Numbered from the stretch's first letter, positions 1-9,027 are shown. The stretch is DNA of 64,000 nucleotides from Candidatus Methanoperedentaceae archaeon (GCA_003104905.1 PQAS01000057.1:61957-125956); one strand, 5' to 3'. Numbers and translations: made by a program. The notes: generated from the letters alone by a model not told the origin.

Positions 1-186
1 GGCTGTCTCCTTTTCTTCGATTATCTCCTGGGATTGTGCCTTTATCAAGCCCTCAAGATTCTCAAGCCTGTATCTATGATTTATAACAAAGGTGACATCT
101 TCACCTTCTTTCATCTCAGAAAGTATCGTTTTTGCCTTTACGAGTGGCAATGGGCAGGGATAATCCTGCAAATCTATTTCATTCAT
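1..186 (-). CDS. TusA/SirA-type sulfur carrier, C-terminus outside the window
   Basis: Sixty-two residues are visible before the window edge. The family motif CPLP (Cys11) sits near the N-terminus, as in TusA, where the cysteine carries persulfide sulfur between proteins. The ATG overlaps the TGA of the upstream CooS gene (ATGA), so the two are translationally coupled. This is the last visible gene of the ABC-CooS operon, and a TusA-like gene recurs in several operons here. The fold is clear from the motif and the following Lys-rich helix. Its partner, and whether it acts in sulfur transfer or redox regulation, is inference. Confidence 0.8.
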   Translation of the reverse strand, partial: MNEIDLQDYPCPLPLVKAKTILSEMKEGEDVTFVINHRYRLENLEGLIKAQSQEIIEEKETA

Positions 187-2036
187 AATTTTCCTCTTTT
201 TTCATCCATAAAAGCAATGACTGATTCTGCCATTAGTGCAGGATCAGGATGTGTCGTATACTTCGCACCTAATTCTTCTTCAATTTCGTTCGTTAAGAAT
301 TTTACAACATTCAAGGAAGCGCCTGTTGGAGGTTTTACACCCAGAAAAACCGGGATTCCCATGGTCAGGAAACTTAGCCCGGCTCCTATGGATTTCTCAT
401 TGCTCCATTCAGGGGCGCAGGCAGCAAAAGGCAGGCGCGGTAGAGGATAGTTTGCTTTTTGCGCCAATGCGCTGAACAATTGCAGAATCCTGGCATTATC
501 GATACATGAACCCATATGTAAAACCGGAGGGATTTTATAACTCTGGCATATATCTTTAAGTCCTTCCCCTGCTATTTCGGAAGCTGATTGCGCACATAAT
601 CCCTGTTTTAATAATGCATGTGCGCTGCATCCGCAAGTAAGCACCAATACATCATTTCGTATCAGTTGTTCTGCCAGCGTGACATGATTATAATCATATA
701 TTGTCTTTGGATTTGAACATCCGACCAGAGCTGCAAGTCCTCGTATTCTCCCTGAACGTATCATCTCCCATAGATTATCAAATCCGAATATCTCAGAGAT
801 AGCTTCAGAACTGAAACCTGATATTGCTGTTGCCTTTGAAGTCTGTGGATATATTTCCCCTCTATTCTGAAAATTCCTGATCCCTATCTCCAGGATATTC
901 TCTGCAATAGTATCTGCATGCAAAGGATCAAAAGGAATATGCAGTGCTCCCTGAATTCTGGAGGACTCACATGTAGTGATGATTTTAGTATGGAAACAGC
1001 CTGCTATCTGCACAATGCTTGGAAATACACATTGCGTATCTACAACAATGGCATCTATCAAACCAGTGCCTATTACAAGCTCCTGGCCGCCCATATTCGT
1101 AATTGAGGGAATGCTGTGTCTTTCTAACACTTCTAAACCAGTACAGCACATGCCTCCGACCATAATGCCTTTAGCACCTGTATTATGTACATACCTTTTG
1201 ATTTTTTCATTATCAAGCGCTTCAATGATTGCCTCGGCTAAAGGTGGGAGATGACCATGAACCAGTATATTTATGATATCTTCTTTCAGCATACCTGTCC
1301 CGACCTCGGTTTTAGCTGGTGTGGGGATTCCGAATAAACAATCTGAAGCGAACATGGTTCCAAAATAAGAACCAAAACAATAAGCAATGCCTGTGCGCAG
1401 GTGCTGGCGCATTAAATTTCGCCAATCGGAATCCGTGCCCACGGTCGTCCTTGCCAGGGCATCGAAAACCTCTGAAGAAACACCTTTTGGCAGGATTCCA
1501 AGCCTTCTCCAGGTATCTATTCTCTCTTTTGGTGCAAACGCCATGGGCGAGCGCATCTCTCCTGATCCCCCGGTTAGATCTTTTAATAGTACGTCAGCAA
1601 CATCGATCGCAATCCTTTCAAGGTTCCTTCCTCTGCTTCTTATCCTGAATTTTTTAGCAAGTTCACGTATTCTCTTTTCTCCCGATATTTTAAAAGATGT
1701 TTTCCATTCTGCCGTGAATCTTAAAATACCAAGAAGTTCTATCCCCCGCTGGCCATGCGCGGCAGCGCCAGCGGCACACCAGCGCAGGAGATTGCTAATG
1801 ACAACAGTATCAACATCGGTGCCACATATACCTTTTCGCTTGTCTGATACCCTGCATGGACCCATGTTACATCTCCTGCAGCATGACCCATCAATGCCGA
1901 AAGTACACTGGGGCTGCTGGGCATCAAACCTGTCAAATACAGTTTCAATCCCTTTTTCAGATAATACTTTAAGAAGGTTCTTTGAAGCAGCATCCGGTGT
2001 TTTCTCTATAACTTCATTTTTTGTCGGCATACTCAA
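183..2036 (-). CDS. cooS: Carbon monoxide dehydrogenase catalytic subunit (CooS type)
   Basis: A 617-residue Ni-Fe CO dehydrogenase, the monofunctional type that interconverts CO and CO2. The D/B-cluster cysteines are at 44, 52, 53, 56, 61 and 71. C-cluster ligands are visible in order: His262 (VHGHLP), Cys298 (GMCCTG), Cys336 (DTQC), Cys440 (VGCSNPK), Cys470 (CGCSAH) and Cys511 (HMGSC), with the catalytic lysine in SNEKS (548). By motif it should be an active enzyme. The odd part is context: there is no CooF ferredoxin, CooC or acetyl-CoA synthase gene beside it. Instead it overlaps the ATPase gene of a NitT/TauT transporter by 23 bases and is followed by a TusA-like gene. It may supply electrons or handle a CO-like small molecule; that is inference. 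Confidence 0.93.
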   Translation of the reverse strand: MSMPTKNEVIEKTPDAASKNLLKVLSEKGIETVFDRFDAQQPQCTFGIDGSCCRRCNMGPCRVSDKRKGICGTDVDTVVISNLLRWCAAGAAAHGQRGIELLGILRFTAEWKTSFKISGEKRIRELAKKFRIRSRGRNLERIAIDVADVLLKDLTGGSGEMRSPMAFAPKERIDTWRRLGILPKGVSSEVFDALARTTVGTDSDWRNLMRQHLRTGIAYCFGSYFGTMFASDCLFGIPTPAKTEVGTGMLKEDIINILVHGHLPPLAEAIIEALDNEKIKRYVHNTGAKGIMVGGMCCTGLEVLERHSIPSITNMGGQELVIGTGLIDAIVVDTQCVFPSIVQIAGCFHTKIITTCESSRIQGALHIPFDPLHADTIAENILEIGIRNFQNRGEIYPQTSKATAISGFSSEAISEIFGFDNLWEMIRSGRIRGLAALVGCSNPKTIYDYNHVTLAEQLIRNDVLVLTCGCSAHALLKQGLCAQSASEIAGEGLKDICQSYKIPPVLHMGSCIDNARILQLFSALAQKANYPLPRLPFAACAPEWSNEKSIGAGLSFLTMGIPVFLGVKPPTGASLNVVKFLTNEIEEELGAKYTTHPDPALMAESVIAFMDEKRGKL

Positions 2037-2793
2037 AAAACTCCAGATATATTTTCTCTTTGATACGCAAAAAATCGTTTTCAGTCCGTAATCTCGGTCT
2101 ATTCATAGGAACATCAAGGAGAGACTTGATTCTCCCTGGCATTGAAGACATTACAGCGATCCTGTCACCGAGATATATAGCTTCGTCAATATCATGCGTG
2201 ACAAAAACAATGGTTTTATTTTCTTCGCGCCAGATCTTCACAAGCTCTTCCTGCAGTTTCATTCTTGTGAGCGCATCTACCGCCCCGAAAGGTTCATCCA
2301 TAAAAATGATCTCCGGATTAACAGCCAGCGCCCGTGCAAGTGATACACGCTGCTTCATACCTCCGGAAAGTTCAATTGGGTGTCTCATTTCAAAACCGAC
2401 AAGACCCACCATTTTGATAAACACTTCTGCAATCTTTTTTCTCTCATTTACTTCAATCCCTTTGATCTCAAGACCAAACTCGACATTTTCCTGTACCGTT
2501 CGCCATGGGAAAATCCCATAGTCCTGGAACACTGTAACATATCGGGGATTCGGAGCTGCGATCTCTCCACCTTCGATCAGGACCTTGCCATCGGTGGGCT
2601 TTTCAAACCCGGCCATTATGTTAAGGAGTGTGGATTTTCCACACCCGCTCGGACCAAGCAGACAAAAGAATTCTCCATCCATGATTTCCAGGTTTATTGC
2701 ATCCAGTGCAATCAAGCTGTGGCTGTTGTTCGAATAGAGCTTGGTTACGTCCCTGATAGCGATCTTAATATTATCATGAACTGCTGAACCCAT
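2014..2793 (-). CDS. ABC transporter ATPase, NitT/TauT (SsuB/TauB-like)
   Basis: A 259-residue cytoplasmic ATPase that would power the permease encoded just upstream. Walker A is GPSGCGKST, the Q-loop region is FQDYGIFPWRT, the signature is LSGGMKQR, Walker B ends MDEPFGAVD, and the switch histidine is in THDIDEA. Length and motif order match SsuB/TauB, whose substrates are sulfonates, taurine, nitrate or related small anions. It overlaps permease and CooS genes at its two ends, so this is one operon: binding protein, permease, ATPase, CooS, TusA. It is one of only three such ATPases for seven binding proteins in the window, so it may serve other permeases too. Confidence 0.94.
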   Translation of the reverse strand: MGSAVHDNIKIAIRDVTKLYSNNSHSLIALDAINLEIMDGEFFCLLGPSGCGKSTLLNIMAGFEKPTDGKVLIEGGEIAAPNPRYVTVFQDYGIFPWRTVQENVEFGLEIKGIEVNERKKIAEVFIKMVGLVGFEMRHPIELSGGMKQRVSLARALAVNPEIIFMDEPFGAVDALTRMKLQEELVKIWREENKTIVFVTHDIDEAIYLGDRIAVMSSMPGRIKSLLDVPMNRPRLRTENDFLRIKEKIYLEFFEYADKK

Positions 2794-3559
2794 ACTTTCT
2801 CCTGATGTTATTTTCTATCGAACAAACCAGCCTGTCAAGGCCCAAGCCCACAAGACCAATAATGACCATGCCTGCAACTACCATGTCAATGCGCAGGAAA
2901 TTCCTTGCATCCAATATCATAAATCCAAGACCTGAACGCATGCCCACCATTTCGGCAGCAACTATTATGACCCATGCAATTCCCAGGGATATCCTAAGTC
3001 CAACCACGATCTGTGGAAAGCATGCGGGTAGAACCACTTTTCTTAGCATGTCTATGCCCCTGGCCCCGAAATTTACGGCAGCTTTTATGATCGATGCATC
3101 AATATTCCTGACCGCCGAGGCAGAGGAGATTAACACCGGGAAGAACGACGTTATGAAAATAATGAAAATTGCAGGTTTATCCCCGATCCCGAACCAGAGG
3201 ATAGCCAGAGGGATCCAGGCAATAGGAGATATGGGGCGCAGTACCTGAATAAGAGGATTAAATGCATTCATTGCTCTGGTGTACCAGCCAAGGATCAGGC
3301 CAATAGGAATGGCGAGGATTGAAGCAAGAGTGAAACCGAGAAATACCCGGGTAAGACTTGTCAAAAGATGGTCAATTAATGTCCCGTTCATCAACAATTC
3401 GAAGATTGCTTTAATTGCGGATGAAGGAGAGGGAAGGAGATAATCAGAATAAACAAGGAGGCTTAGCCCATGCCATATGCTGATAAAAAATCCCGCAACT
3501 ATTATTGGAAGGATTCTATCTTCCAATCGTTTCATATGCCTTTTTGGCAAATCTGTCAT
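2774..3559 (-). CDS. ABC transporter permease, NitT/TauT family
   Basis: An integral membrane permease with about six hydrophobic segments and the cytoplasmic EAA-type loop (RKVVLPACFPQIVVGLR) that docks on the ATPase. The frame is open to 3565, but the ATG at 3559 is preferred because GGAG lies seven bases upstream of it (3567-3570), inside the end of the binding-protein gene. Its 3' end overlaps the ATPase gene. Substrate cannot be read from the sequence; relatives move sulfonates, taurine, nitrate or pyrimidine precursors. Confidence 0.9.
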   Translation of the reverse strand: MTDLPKRHMKRLEDRILPIIVAGFFISIWHGLSLLVYSDYLLPSPSSAIKAIFELLMNGTLIDHLLTSLTRVFLGFTLASILAIPIGLILGWYTRAMNAFNPLIQVLRPISPIAWIPLAILWFGIGDKPAIFIIFITSFFPVLISSASAVRNIDASIIKAAVNFGARGIDMLRKVVLPACFPQIVVGLRISLGIAWVIIVAAEMVGMRSGLGFMILDARNFLRIDMVVAGMVIIGLVGLGLDRLVCSIENNIRRKYGFSSS

Positions 3560-4523
3560 CAACAAACTCCTTCATATCAATGCTTTTTTTTACCAGACCA
3601 AGCTTGAGCATATAATTCTGGAATGCTTCGTATTCACTTTCCCTCGGTAAAAGATCCAGATATACAGTCCTTCCGGGTGGGTCATTGATAGCTCTGACTA
3701 TAATTTCAGGTTTCTGACCATAATACGGAACTGTGAGCTTTGCAGCCTCTTCCGGAGATTTATGCACATATATTCCCGCCAGGATAAGCTGATCCACGAA
3801 ATCCTGCACAGCCTCAGGATATTTCTCAATAAATTCACTCCTTATGGCTATAACGCATTCGTTGCTTGTTGAACCCGGGATCTCAATATCCTTTGAAAGC
3901 ACAAGTACCCTGCCGATCTTTGAGTCCTCTGCTTTTGCCCCGAACGGTTCAGCTACGATATAACCATCAATGCTGCCGCTTGCTAATGCAGACACCATAT
4001 CTGGTGGTGCAAGTTCTATGGTCTTGACATCATTTCCTACATCAAGTCCGTTATCTTCAAGGTACTTCTGAAGAAGGATGTAATGAGGTGAAAACTTAGA
4101 GGGGATAGCAATAGTTTTATTTTTCAACTCTTTAACATCTTTGATGTCATTTTTCACAACAAGAACACTTCCATCTCTCACTGCCATGAGTACGGATCTT
4201 AAAGGTACACCCTGCTCAGCAAGCTTGATTGCAAGCGTATTCAATATTGAACCGCCGCCATCGATTTTGCCAGCTTTGAGTGCTTCTGCCAGTTCAGTCC
4301 AGCTTGAGAACTTGACCATTTCAACATTAACCTTTGAAAACTTACCCTGTGCATGAGCAACTACCGGGAGCATTGAATGAGTGATTGGAAGATAACCAAT
4401 TTTCAGCATGGGCTTCTCTTCTATTTCTTTGGGTGAATACGATAACGATACCACTCCTGCTGCAATTATCAGTATCGCAAATCCAAATACTAGAGGCCGT
4501 TCATATAATTTTTTGAAATTCAT
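3516..4523 (-). CDS. NitT/TauT-type substrate-binding protein of the CooS operon
   Basis: An SsuA/NMT1-like binding protein with an N-terminal hydrophobic segment (about residues 11-30), probably a membrane anchor outside the cytoplasmic membrane. The mature part starts with the typical KIGYLPITHS strand and contains GSILNTLAIK and IDGYIVAEPFG, which line the ligand cleft in this family. It is first in the operon and follows the shared promoter element at 4569-4619. The frame opens with TTG at 4529; ATG at 4523 is chosen here, and the transcript is probably almost leaderless. Ligand unknown; a small organic anion is expected. Confidence 0.88.
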   Translation of the reverse strand: MNFKKLYERPLVFGFAILIIAAGVVSLSYSPKEIEEKPMLKIGYLPITHSMLPVVAHAQGKFSKVNVEMVKFSSWTELAEALKAGKIDGGGSILNTLAIKLAEQGVPLRSVLMAVRDGSVLVVKNDIKDVKELKNKTIAIPSKFSPHYILLQKYLEDNGLDVGNDVKTIELAPPDMVSALASGSIDGYIVAEPFGAKAEDSKIGRVLVLSKDIEIPGSTSNECVIAIRSEFIEKYPEAVQDFVDQLILAGIYVHKSPEEAAKLTVPYYGQKPEIIVRAINDPPGRTVYLDLLPRESEYEAFQNYMLKLGLVKKSIDMKEFVDDRFAKKAYETIGR

Positions 4524-4568
4524 ATTCAATCAGACGGCTACTTAAGCTACATCGTATTATTATTAATG

Positions 4569-4619
4569 ATACCTGCAAATATTGGCAGATTCATTCCAGG
4601 AACCGAACATTTGAGGCAA
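4569..4619 (-). promoter_or_regulatory. Shared regulon element, copy G (CooS-ABC operon)
   Basis: On the minus strand, TTGCC (4619-4615) is followed after exactly 36 bases by TTGCA (4578-4574), with TCTGCCAATA directly before the second box. This is the same layout as the other copies, although the second box reads TTTGCAGGT rather than TTGCTGATTT. An A/T-rich TATA-like stretch (ATTAATAATAATA) lies before the gene start. Confidence 0.7.
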
Positions 4620-4657
4620 TAATATCGGGATTTTCTACACCTTTTTTGTAGACATTC

Positions 4658-5677
4658 CTATTTCTCATAATAGGGATTGAACTGGTTTGTATAAATATCA
4701 GCAGGAGTAAACTGCCCCTCTTTTATCTTTCCATCCTTTACAAGCCAGTCTATCCAGAACTGAGCATCGCTATCAGCCAACAGCGCATGCTCCCGGACTC
4801 CAAAGCCCTTCCAGTATTTTGCCAGATCAGGATTCGCGCCTTTATCCTTGAGTATTTTTGCAGCCAGTTCCTGAGCTTCCTTTGGATGTTCCTTTGCCCA
4901 GTCGGCTGCTTTTGCTATACCATCCGTCAGGCGCTTGACCGCTTCAGGATTTTCCTTCAGGAATTTATCTGAAGTGAAAAGAACACAGTGTGTCTGGTCT
5001 CCAATAATATCATAATCCGAGAACAGCACTCTTACACCTTTGCTTTCTTCGATCTTGTTCACGACTATACCCAGCGGAGCGACTACATCCACCTGCCCCT
5101 GTTTGAGCACCTGCTCATGGTTGGTAATGCCAATTGGGACAAGCTGCACCTGATCCATGGATATTCCGTTTCGAGCGAGGTATTCACGTGTAACATAATC
5201 AACATGTGCACCCATTATATTGACCGCGATTTTCTTTCCCACAAGGTCTTTTGCGCTTCGTATGCTGCTGTTCTCAAGCACTATCCATTTTGATAAGAAT
5301 GGATTTCCCTCAAACCAGCTTTTCGGTGAGTTGCCCATAGGGGCCGCGAAGGCTGTAATTTCACTCCCTCTTGCTTTAGCATTTATTATAGCAACCCATG
5401 CGGAATGACCTACATCTATGCTGCCTGAAGCAATTGCTATTATGTCATCAGGACCACCGGTATATGAGCCTTCACGTGTGATATTTATACCCCCCAGATA
5501 TCCAAGTTCCTTTGCAAACTCATAGGGTTCAATTATAGTGCTTGCGGATAGATACCGGATCACGATATCCGGCGCATTGTTATTTCCTGTTTTACTGTCC
5601 TTGACCCATAATAGGCCGCCCGTTAATATCATTGCGACTACAATGATAGCCGCCAGATTTTTAATATTGTTATCCAT
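4658..5677 (-). CDS. NitT/TauT-type substrate-binding protein (double-cubane operon)
   Basis: A 339-residue binding protein with an N-terminal anchor (about residues 8-25). The sequence SASTIIEPYEFAKELGY opens the first lobe. GSIDVGHSAWVAIINA and GKKIAVNIMG follow, matching ABC binding proteins of the sulfonate/nitrate group. The C-terminus DIYTNQFNPYYEK recurs in four other binding proteins here, so these form a local paralog group. ATG is preceded by GGAG. It is the last gene of the operon that encodes the double-cubane protein, its reductase, a TusA and a permease. Confidence 0.88.
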   Translation of the reverse strand: MDNNIKNLAAIIVVAMILTGGLLWVKDSKTGNNNAPDIVIRYLSASTIIEPYEFAKELGYLGGINITREGSYTGGPDDIIAIASGSIDVGHSAWVAIINAKARGSEITAFAAPMGNSPKSWFEGNPFLSKWIVLENSSIRSAKDLVGKKIAVNIMGAHVDYVTREYLARNGISMDQVQLVPIGITNHEQVLKQGQVDVVAPLGIVVNKIEESKGVRVLFSDYDIIGDQTHCVLFTSDKFLKENPEAVKRLTDGIAKAADWAKEHPKEAQELAAKILKDKGANPDLAKYWKGFGVREHALLADSDAQFWIDWLVKDGKIKEGQFTPADIYTNQFNPYYEK

Positions 5678-5686
5678 TTTTTTCTC

Positions 5687-6481
5687 CTATGTAATCATTA
5701 CATCTTCTTTCCATTTCGTAGTGGTTTTTTCAAGCCATACAAGAGCATAATTAGTGATCAATCCAAGAACTGCAAGGGTCACAATGGCCGCGTACATCTC
5801 AGGGATCATGAAGTTGTATTCCCAGTTGATCACCGAGTACCCCAGTCCCGATTTTGCCCCGATCATCTCGGCTGCCACAAGCACAATTATCGAGTGAGTG
5901 GCGCTGAGTCTCACACCTGTGATTATTGAAGGAAGAGAAGAGGGAAGGACTACTTTCCCGAACAGGGAAACCGCCGATGATCCCATGGAGCGCGCTGATT
6001 TTATGAGAAGCGGATCTACACTTCTCACCCCACTTATGGTATTTAGCAAAATAGGCCACTGTGCACCCCAGAAGATCACTGCTATCTTGGATATCTCACC
6101 AATGCCCAGAAACAGGATAAATACCGGGAACAGGGAGAGGGACGAGGTCTGTCTTAATGTCTGCACCAGGCCGTCAGCGATCTCTTCAAAGTCATTGTAC
6201 CAGCCCATTAAAAACCCAAGCGGTATCATCGTTATTGCTGCAATGGAAAATCCTGTGAAGGCACGCTTCAGGCTGATACTTGTATGAATCCACAACTCAC
6301 CTGATATGAGCAGCCTGACCAAAGCAACAAAAACTTCAGATGGGGGCGCAAAAAAGGTTTTGTTTATGATGCCGAATGCCGGTAGCAATTCCCAGATAAG
6401 CAAGAATACAAGCAATAGAATGACCTTCTTAAAAGATTTCCACATCTTTTTTGATGCTTTCTCCCTGACGTGTTTCCCCAC
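5687..6481 (-). CDS. ABC transporter permease (double-cubane operon)
   Basis: A membrane permease of 264 residues with about six transmembrane helices and the EAA-type loop GKVVLPSSLPSIITGVRL. It pairs with the binding protein nine bases downstream. No ATPase gene is in this operon, so it must borrow one, for example the product of 2014-2793. The given start is GTG at 6481; the ATG at 6445 (MWKSFKK) is an alternative. Confidence 0.88.
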   Translation of the reverse strand: MGKHVREKASKKMWKSFKKVILLLVFLLIWELLPAFGIINKTFFAPPSEVFVALVRLLISGELWIHTSISLKRAFTGFSIAAITMIPLGFLMGWYNDFEEIADGLVQTLRQTSSLSLFPVFILFLGIGEISKIAVIFWGAQWPILLNTISGVRSVDPLLIKSARSMGSSAVSLFGKVVLPSSLPSIITGVRLSATHSIIVLVAAEMIGAKSGLGYSVINWEYNFMIPEMYAAIVTLAVLGLITNYALVWLEKTTTKWKEDVMIT

Positions 6482-6520
6482 TCATTGCTCTGGTTTTATC
6501 ATAAGCTTTGATCGCAGGTG

Positions 6521-6754
6521 TCAATTCTTCCTTACAAATATGTGATAATCCCCTTTTCTGATCACAACATCGATGAACTCATGCCCGGATTTGGTTAGCC
6601 ATACATCAATATTCTGCCAGGCTTCAGGATCGTTTGCTATTACCTCCAGCACTCCTCCTTTTGGGAGTTTTTCTATTTCATGTTGCATTCTTATAAGTGG
6701 ATACGGGCATTTTTCACCACGAACATCTAACTCAAATTCCGGAATTATTGCCAT
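6521..6754 (-). CDS. TusA/SirA-type sulfur carrier
   Basis: A complete 77-residue TusA-like protein: FELDVRGEKCPYPL with the CPYP motif (Cys17), then the short helix and a C-terminal strand ending IFVRKN. A strong AGGAGG precedes the ATG. It lies between the double-cubane protein gene and an ABC permease gene, so a role in carrying sulfur from an imported substrate is a fair inference. It closely resembles the carrier at 54105-54338 in both length and ends. Confidence 0.88.
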   Translation of the reverse strand: MAIIPEFELDVRGEKCPYPLIRMQHEIEKLPKGGVLEVIANDPEAWQNIDVWLTKSGHEFIDVVIRKGDYHIFVRKN

Positions 6755-6782
6755 TTTTATATTACCTCCTATAAATTAGATT

Positions 6783-8153
6783 TCATGCAATTTCCACGCT
6801 TGCAGGATGTTTAACAGATGTCAGATGTTTACCTGTATGTATTTTTGGTTTCGATGCTCTCAGTATCTCAATGAAGGTCTCAAGACGCGTCTTTAACTGC
6901 CCCGTATCGGACTGGCTGTAATCAGTCTCGATCTTTATCACAGGTATGCCTTCTTCTTTCAAAGCACGCTCCACTTTTGCGAATTCTATATTGAACTCAT
7001 GGCAGAACTGGAGCACGTAATAAACAACCCCGTCAGCATTATATTCCTTTGCCAGCCTGACAACATCTTCGGGTCTTTCGGTATTGGGGGTGAAGCATGC
7101 GCAGTTGATATGTAAATATCTTTCGGCAAGGTTCTTGAGCTGGGCATTTGTAGAAACGCTGTTTTCGTCAACCAGGTCTGAGAAATAGCGCATTCCCGTG
7201 CATGATTCTTCTGCCACCACCACTGCCCCACTTTTCTCAATGATATCGTGGAGTTTCCAGTTGGGGATTGTCATGGGCGTGCCTGATATCAGGATTCTCG
7301 GCGTATCTTTCGGGGCAATCCCTTCGCCGCGTTTTATCCGCCCTTTAAGTTCTTTAACGAGTTCTCCTGTTTTTTCGACAAACCTGTCAAATTCGTCAAA
7401 GAACGCAAGCTGCATCACAAGCAGAACATCCTTGCCGCTGATAGGAAGAGGATTGACTTTTCTGGTATCATATAATTCTTGAAGGACTTCGCGCTTCCTG
7501 TTTACCCTGATTATCGAATCATTTAGCCTGTCTTTTGTGATCTTATTTCCCGTTAACTCTTCGACCTTATTCTTGAAGAGCTTCACTTCATTCAACCATA
7601 ATTTTCTTGCTTCCACATCGTCTTTTTTATGAGGAAGATGAAGGGTGTATGTGGGGGTGTATTCGTTCAGCAATTCATACATCTTTTTCTTGCCACCGCA
7701 TGTGGTCTCTCCGACAAGCAGGTCTGCTGACAGGAAGTAAGGGCAGGTCCTGGATGTGCGAAAACCAAAAGAGGATTTTATCAATGGACAGGTGTTCCTT
7801 GGCAAAACTTTCTCGGCATCAGCCACAGGGAAATCCGCTCCTCCGCACAGGATGAGGGGGACGGCGCCTGATGCATGCACTATCTCTTCAGGGAAGTACG
7901 CGCAGAATGCACCTATCACCTTATCGCCATTGTTTTTTCGTTCAACGACCTCTTTGGGTCTTGCCCCGTGGATATCTGCGATAAATTTATCAAAATATGC
8001 TATACTTTTTGGTCTGTTCTTCTGCGTAAGGTACACATTCTCAAAAACCTCAGGCAGCACTTTCATGAGTTCATCGTGCTTTTCAATATCAATGCCCAGT
8101 TCTTTCCAGAATTCTTCATTACTTTTTGTTGTGTCAATATGTTTGCCACTCAT
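6783..8153 (-). CDS. Double-cubane cluster protein-like (HgdB/BcrC superfamily reductase)
   Basis: A protein of the 2-hydroxyacyl-CoA dehydratase/benzoyl-CoA reductase superfamily, about 456 residues. It is a single subunit instead of an alpha/beta pair, which fits double-cubane cluster proteins. Relatives of that type bind an [8Fe-9S] cluster and reduce small molecules such as acetylene, azide or hydrazine. Candidate ligands are cysteines near 86, 105, 124, 139, 154, 320, 353, 355 and 386 of the longer frame, within RNTCPLIKS, RTCPYFLSAD and GETTCGGKKK. ATG at 8153 has GGAG eight bases upstream and is preferred to TTG at 8159. The matching ATPase reductase gene lies directly upstream. The physiological substrate is unknown. 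Confidence 0.85.
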   Translation of the reverse strand: MSGKHIDTTKSNEEFWKELGIDIEKHDELMKVLPEVFENVYLTQKNRPKSIAYFDKFIADIHGARPKEVVERKNNGDKVIGAFCAYFPEEIVHASGAVPLILCGGADFPVADAEKVLPRNTCPLIKSSFGFRTSRTCPYFLSADLLVGETTCGGKKKMYELLNEYTPTYTLHLPHKKDDVEARKLWLNEVKLFKNKVEELTGNKITKDRLNDSIIRVNRKREVLQELYDTRKVNPLPISGKDVLLVMQLAFFDEFDRFVEKTGELVKELKGRIKRGEGIAPKDTPRILISGTPMTIPNWKLHDIIEKSGAVVVAEESCTGMRYFSDLVDENSVSTNAQLKNLAERYLHINCACFTPNTERPEDVVRLAKEYNADGVVYYVLQFCHEFNIEFAKVERALKEEGIPVIKIETDYSQSDTGQLKTRLETFIEILRASKPKIHTGKHLTSVKHPASVEIA

Positions 8154-8165
8154 TTTCAATTCTCC

Positions 8166-8939
8166 TTATAAATTTTCTTCTGATCTTATTTTTGCAACTA
8201 TCGCTGCCCCAAGTGCACCTACGATCTGGGGTTCTTTCGGAACGGTCAGCCTTGTTCCCAGACTGCTTTCAAGCGCTTTCTTCATGGCAATGCTCTTTGC
8301 AGAACCGCCTGTAAAGATAACTTCACCTTCGATCCCGATACGTTCTGCCATCCCCCTGATACGCGAAGCAACAGAAGCAAACACACCCGCTGAAACATCC
8401 TCCAGTGATGTGCCAAGAGCCAGCAATGAGATGACCTCGCTCTCAGCAAACACGGTGCACATACTGTTTATTTTTGCAGGGCTATTTGAAAGAAGGCTCT
8501 TTTTTGAAAAATCATCAAGTGAAATTTCAAGGGTTTTGGCAGTGTTTTCAATAAATCTCCCGGTTCCTGCGGCACATTTGTCGTTCATTGCAAAATCCAG
8601 AACATTTCCCTGCCCGTTTATCCTCGTTATCTTTGAATCCTGGCCGCCGATATCTATTATCGTCCTTGCGTTGGGAAACAAAGAATAACTGCCTTTGGCG
8701 TGGGCAGTTATTTCACTTACGACCTCATCAGCTGAAAATGAGACTCTTCCATACCCTGTAGCAACGATCTTTTGAACTTTCCCCCCGCTCTTTTCAATTA
8801 CATTCTCAATAACAGCTTCTCCTGTCTTTCTGGGATTTGCGCCGGTTGGCCTGATGGCGCTTGCCAATATATTTCCATTCAAGGCGACAGCCTTTACAGT
8901 TGTTGATCCAAGATCGATGCCGATGAAGATATTTCCCAT
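8166..8939 (-). CDS. ATP-dependent activator/reductase of the double-cubane protein (BadF/HgdC type)
   Basis: An ASKHA-fold ATPase that drives electrons at low potential into its partner, as archerases such as HgdC do. Phosphate-1 motif GIDLGSTTVKAV opens the protein. The second phosphate motif is DIGGQDSK. Two cysteines that bridge a [4Fe-4S] cluster in the dimer are in NDKCAAGTG and NSMCTVFAES. ATG at 8939 is chosen: an ATATAT box centred near 8966 would place the transcript start almost on it. A TTG at 8948 is the upstream alternative. The gene is first in its operon, just behind a copy of the shared promoter element. Confidence 0.9.
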   Translation of the reverse strand: MGNIFIGIDLGSTTVKAVALNGNILASAIRPTGANPRKTGEAVIENVIEKSGGKVQKIVATGYGRVSFSADEVVSEITAHAKGSYSLFPNARTIIDIGGQDSKITRINGQGNVLDFAMNDKCAAGTGRFIENTAKTLEISLDDFSKKSLLSNSPAKINSMCTVFAESEVISLLALGTSLEDVSAGVFASVASRIRGMAERIGIEGEVIFTGGSAKSIAMKKALESSLGTRLTVPKEPQIVGALGAAIVAKIRSEENL

Positions 8940-8976
8940 AATATTCAAGTTGGAGGCACAGCATATATCGCTATAG

Positions 8977-9027
8977 AAATCAGCAAAAATTGGCGCATTT
9001 GTTATGAAAACAGAAAGATAGGGGCAA
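8977..9027 (-). promoter_or_regulatory. Shared regulon element, copy A (double-cubane operon)
   Basis: Minus strand: TTGCC (9027-9023), 36 bases, then TTGCTGATTT (8986-8977), with TGCGCCAAT before the second box. A TATA box (CGATATATG, around 8963-8970) follows on the downstream side. Confidence 0.8.

Noticed and set aside
183..2036. Hybrid cluster protein instead of CO dehydrogenase
   Set aside because: All CooS C-cluster ligands and the D-cluster motif are present, and the length fits CooS.
1387..2091. Long plus-strand frame opposite cooS
   Set aside because: A shadow of the cooS coding strand, with no family features and no ribosome site.
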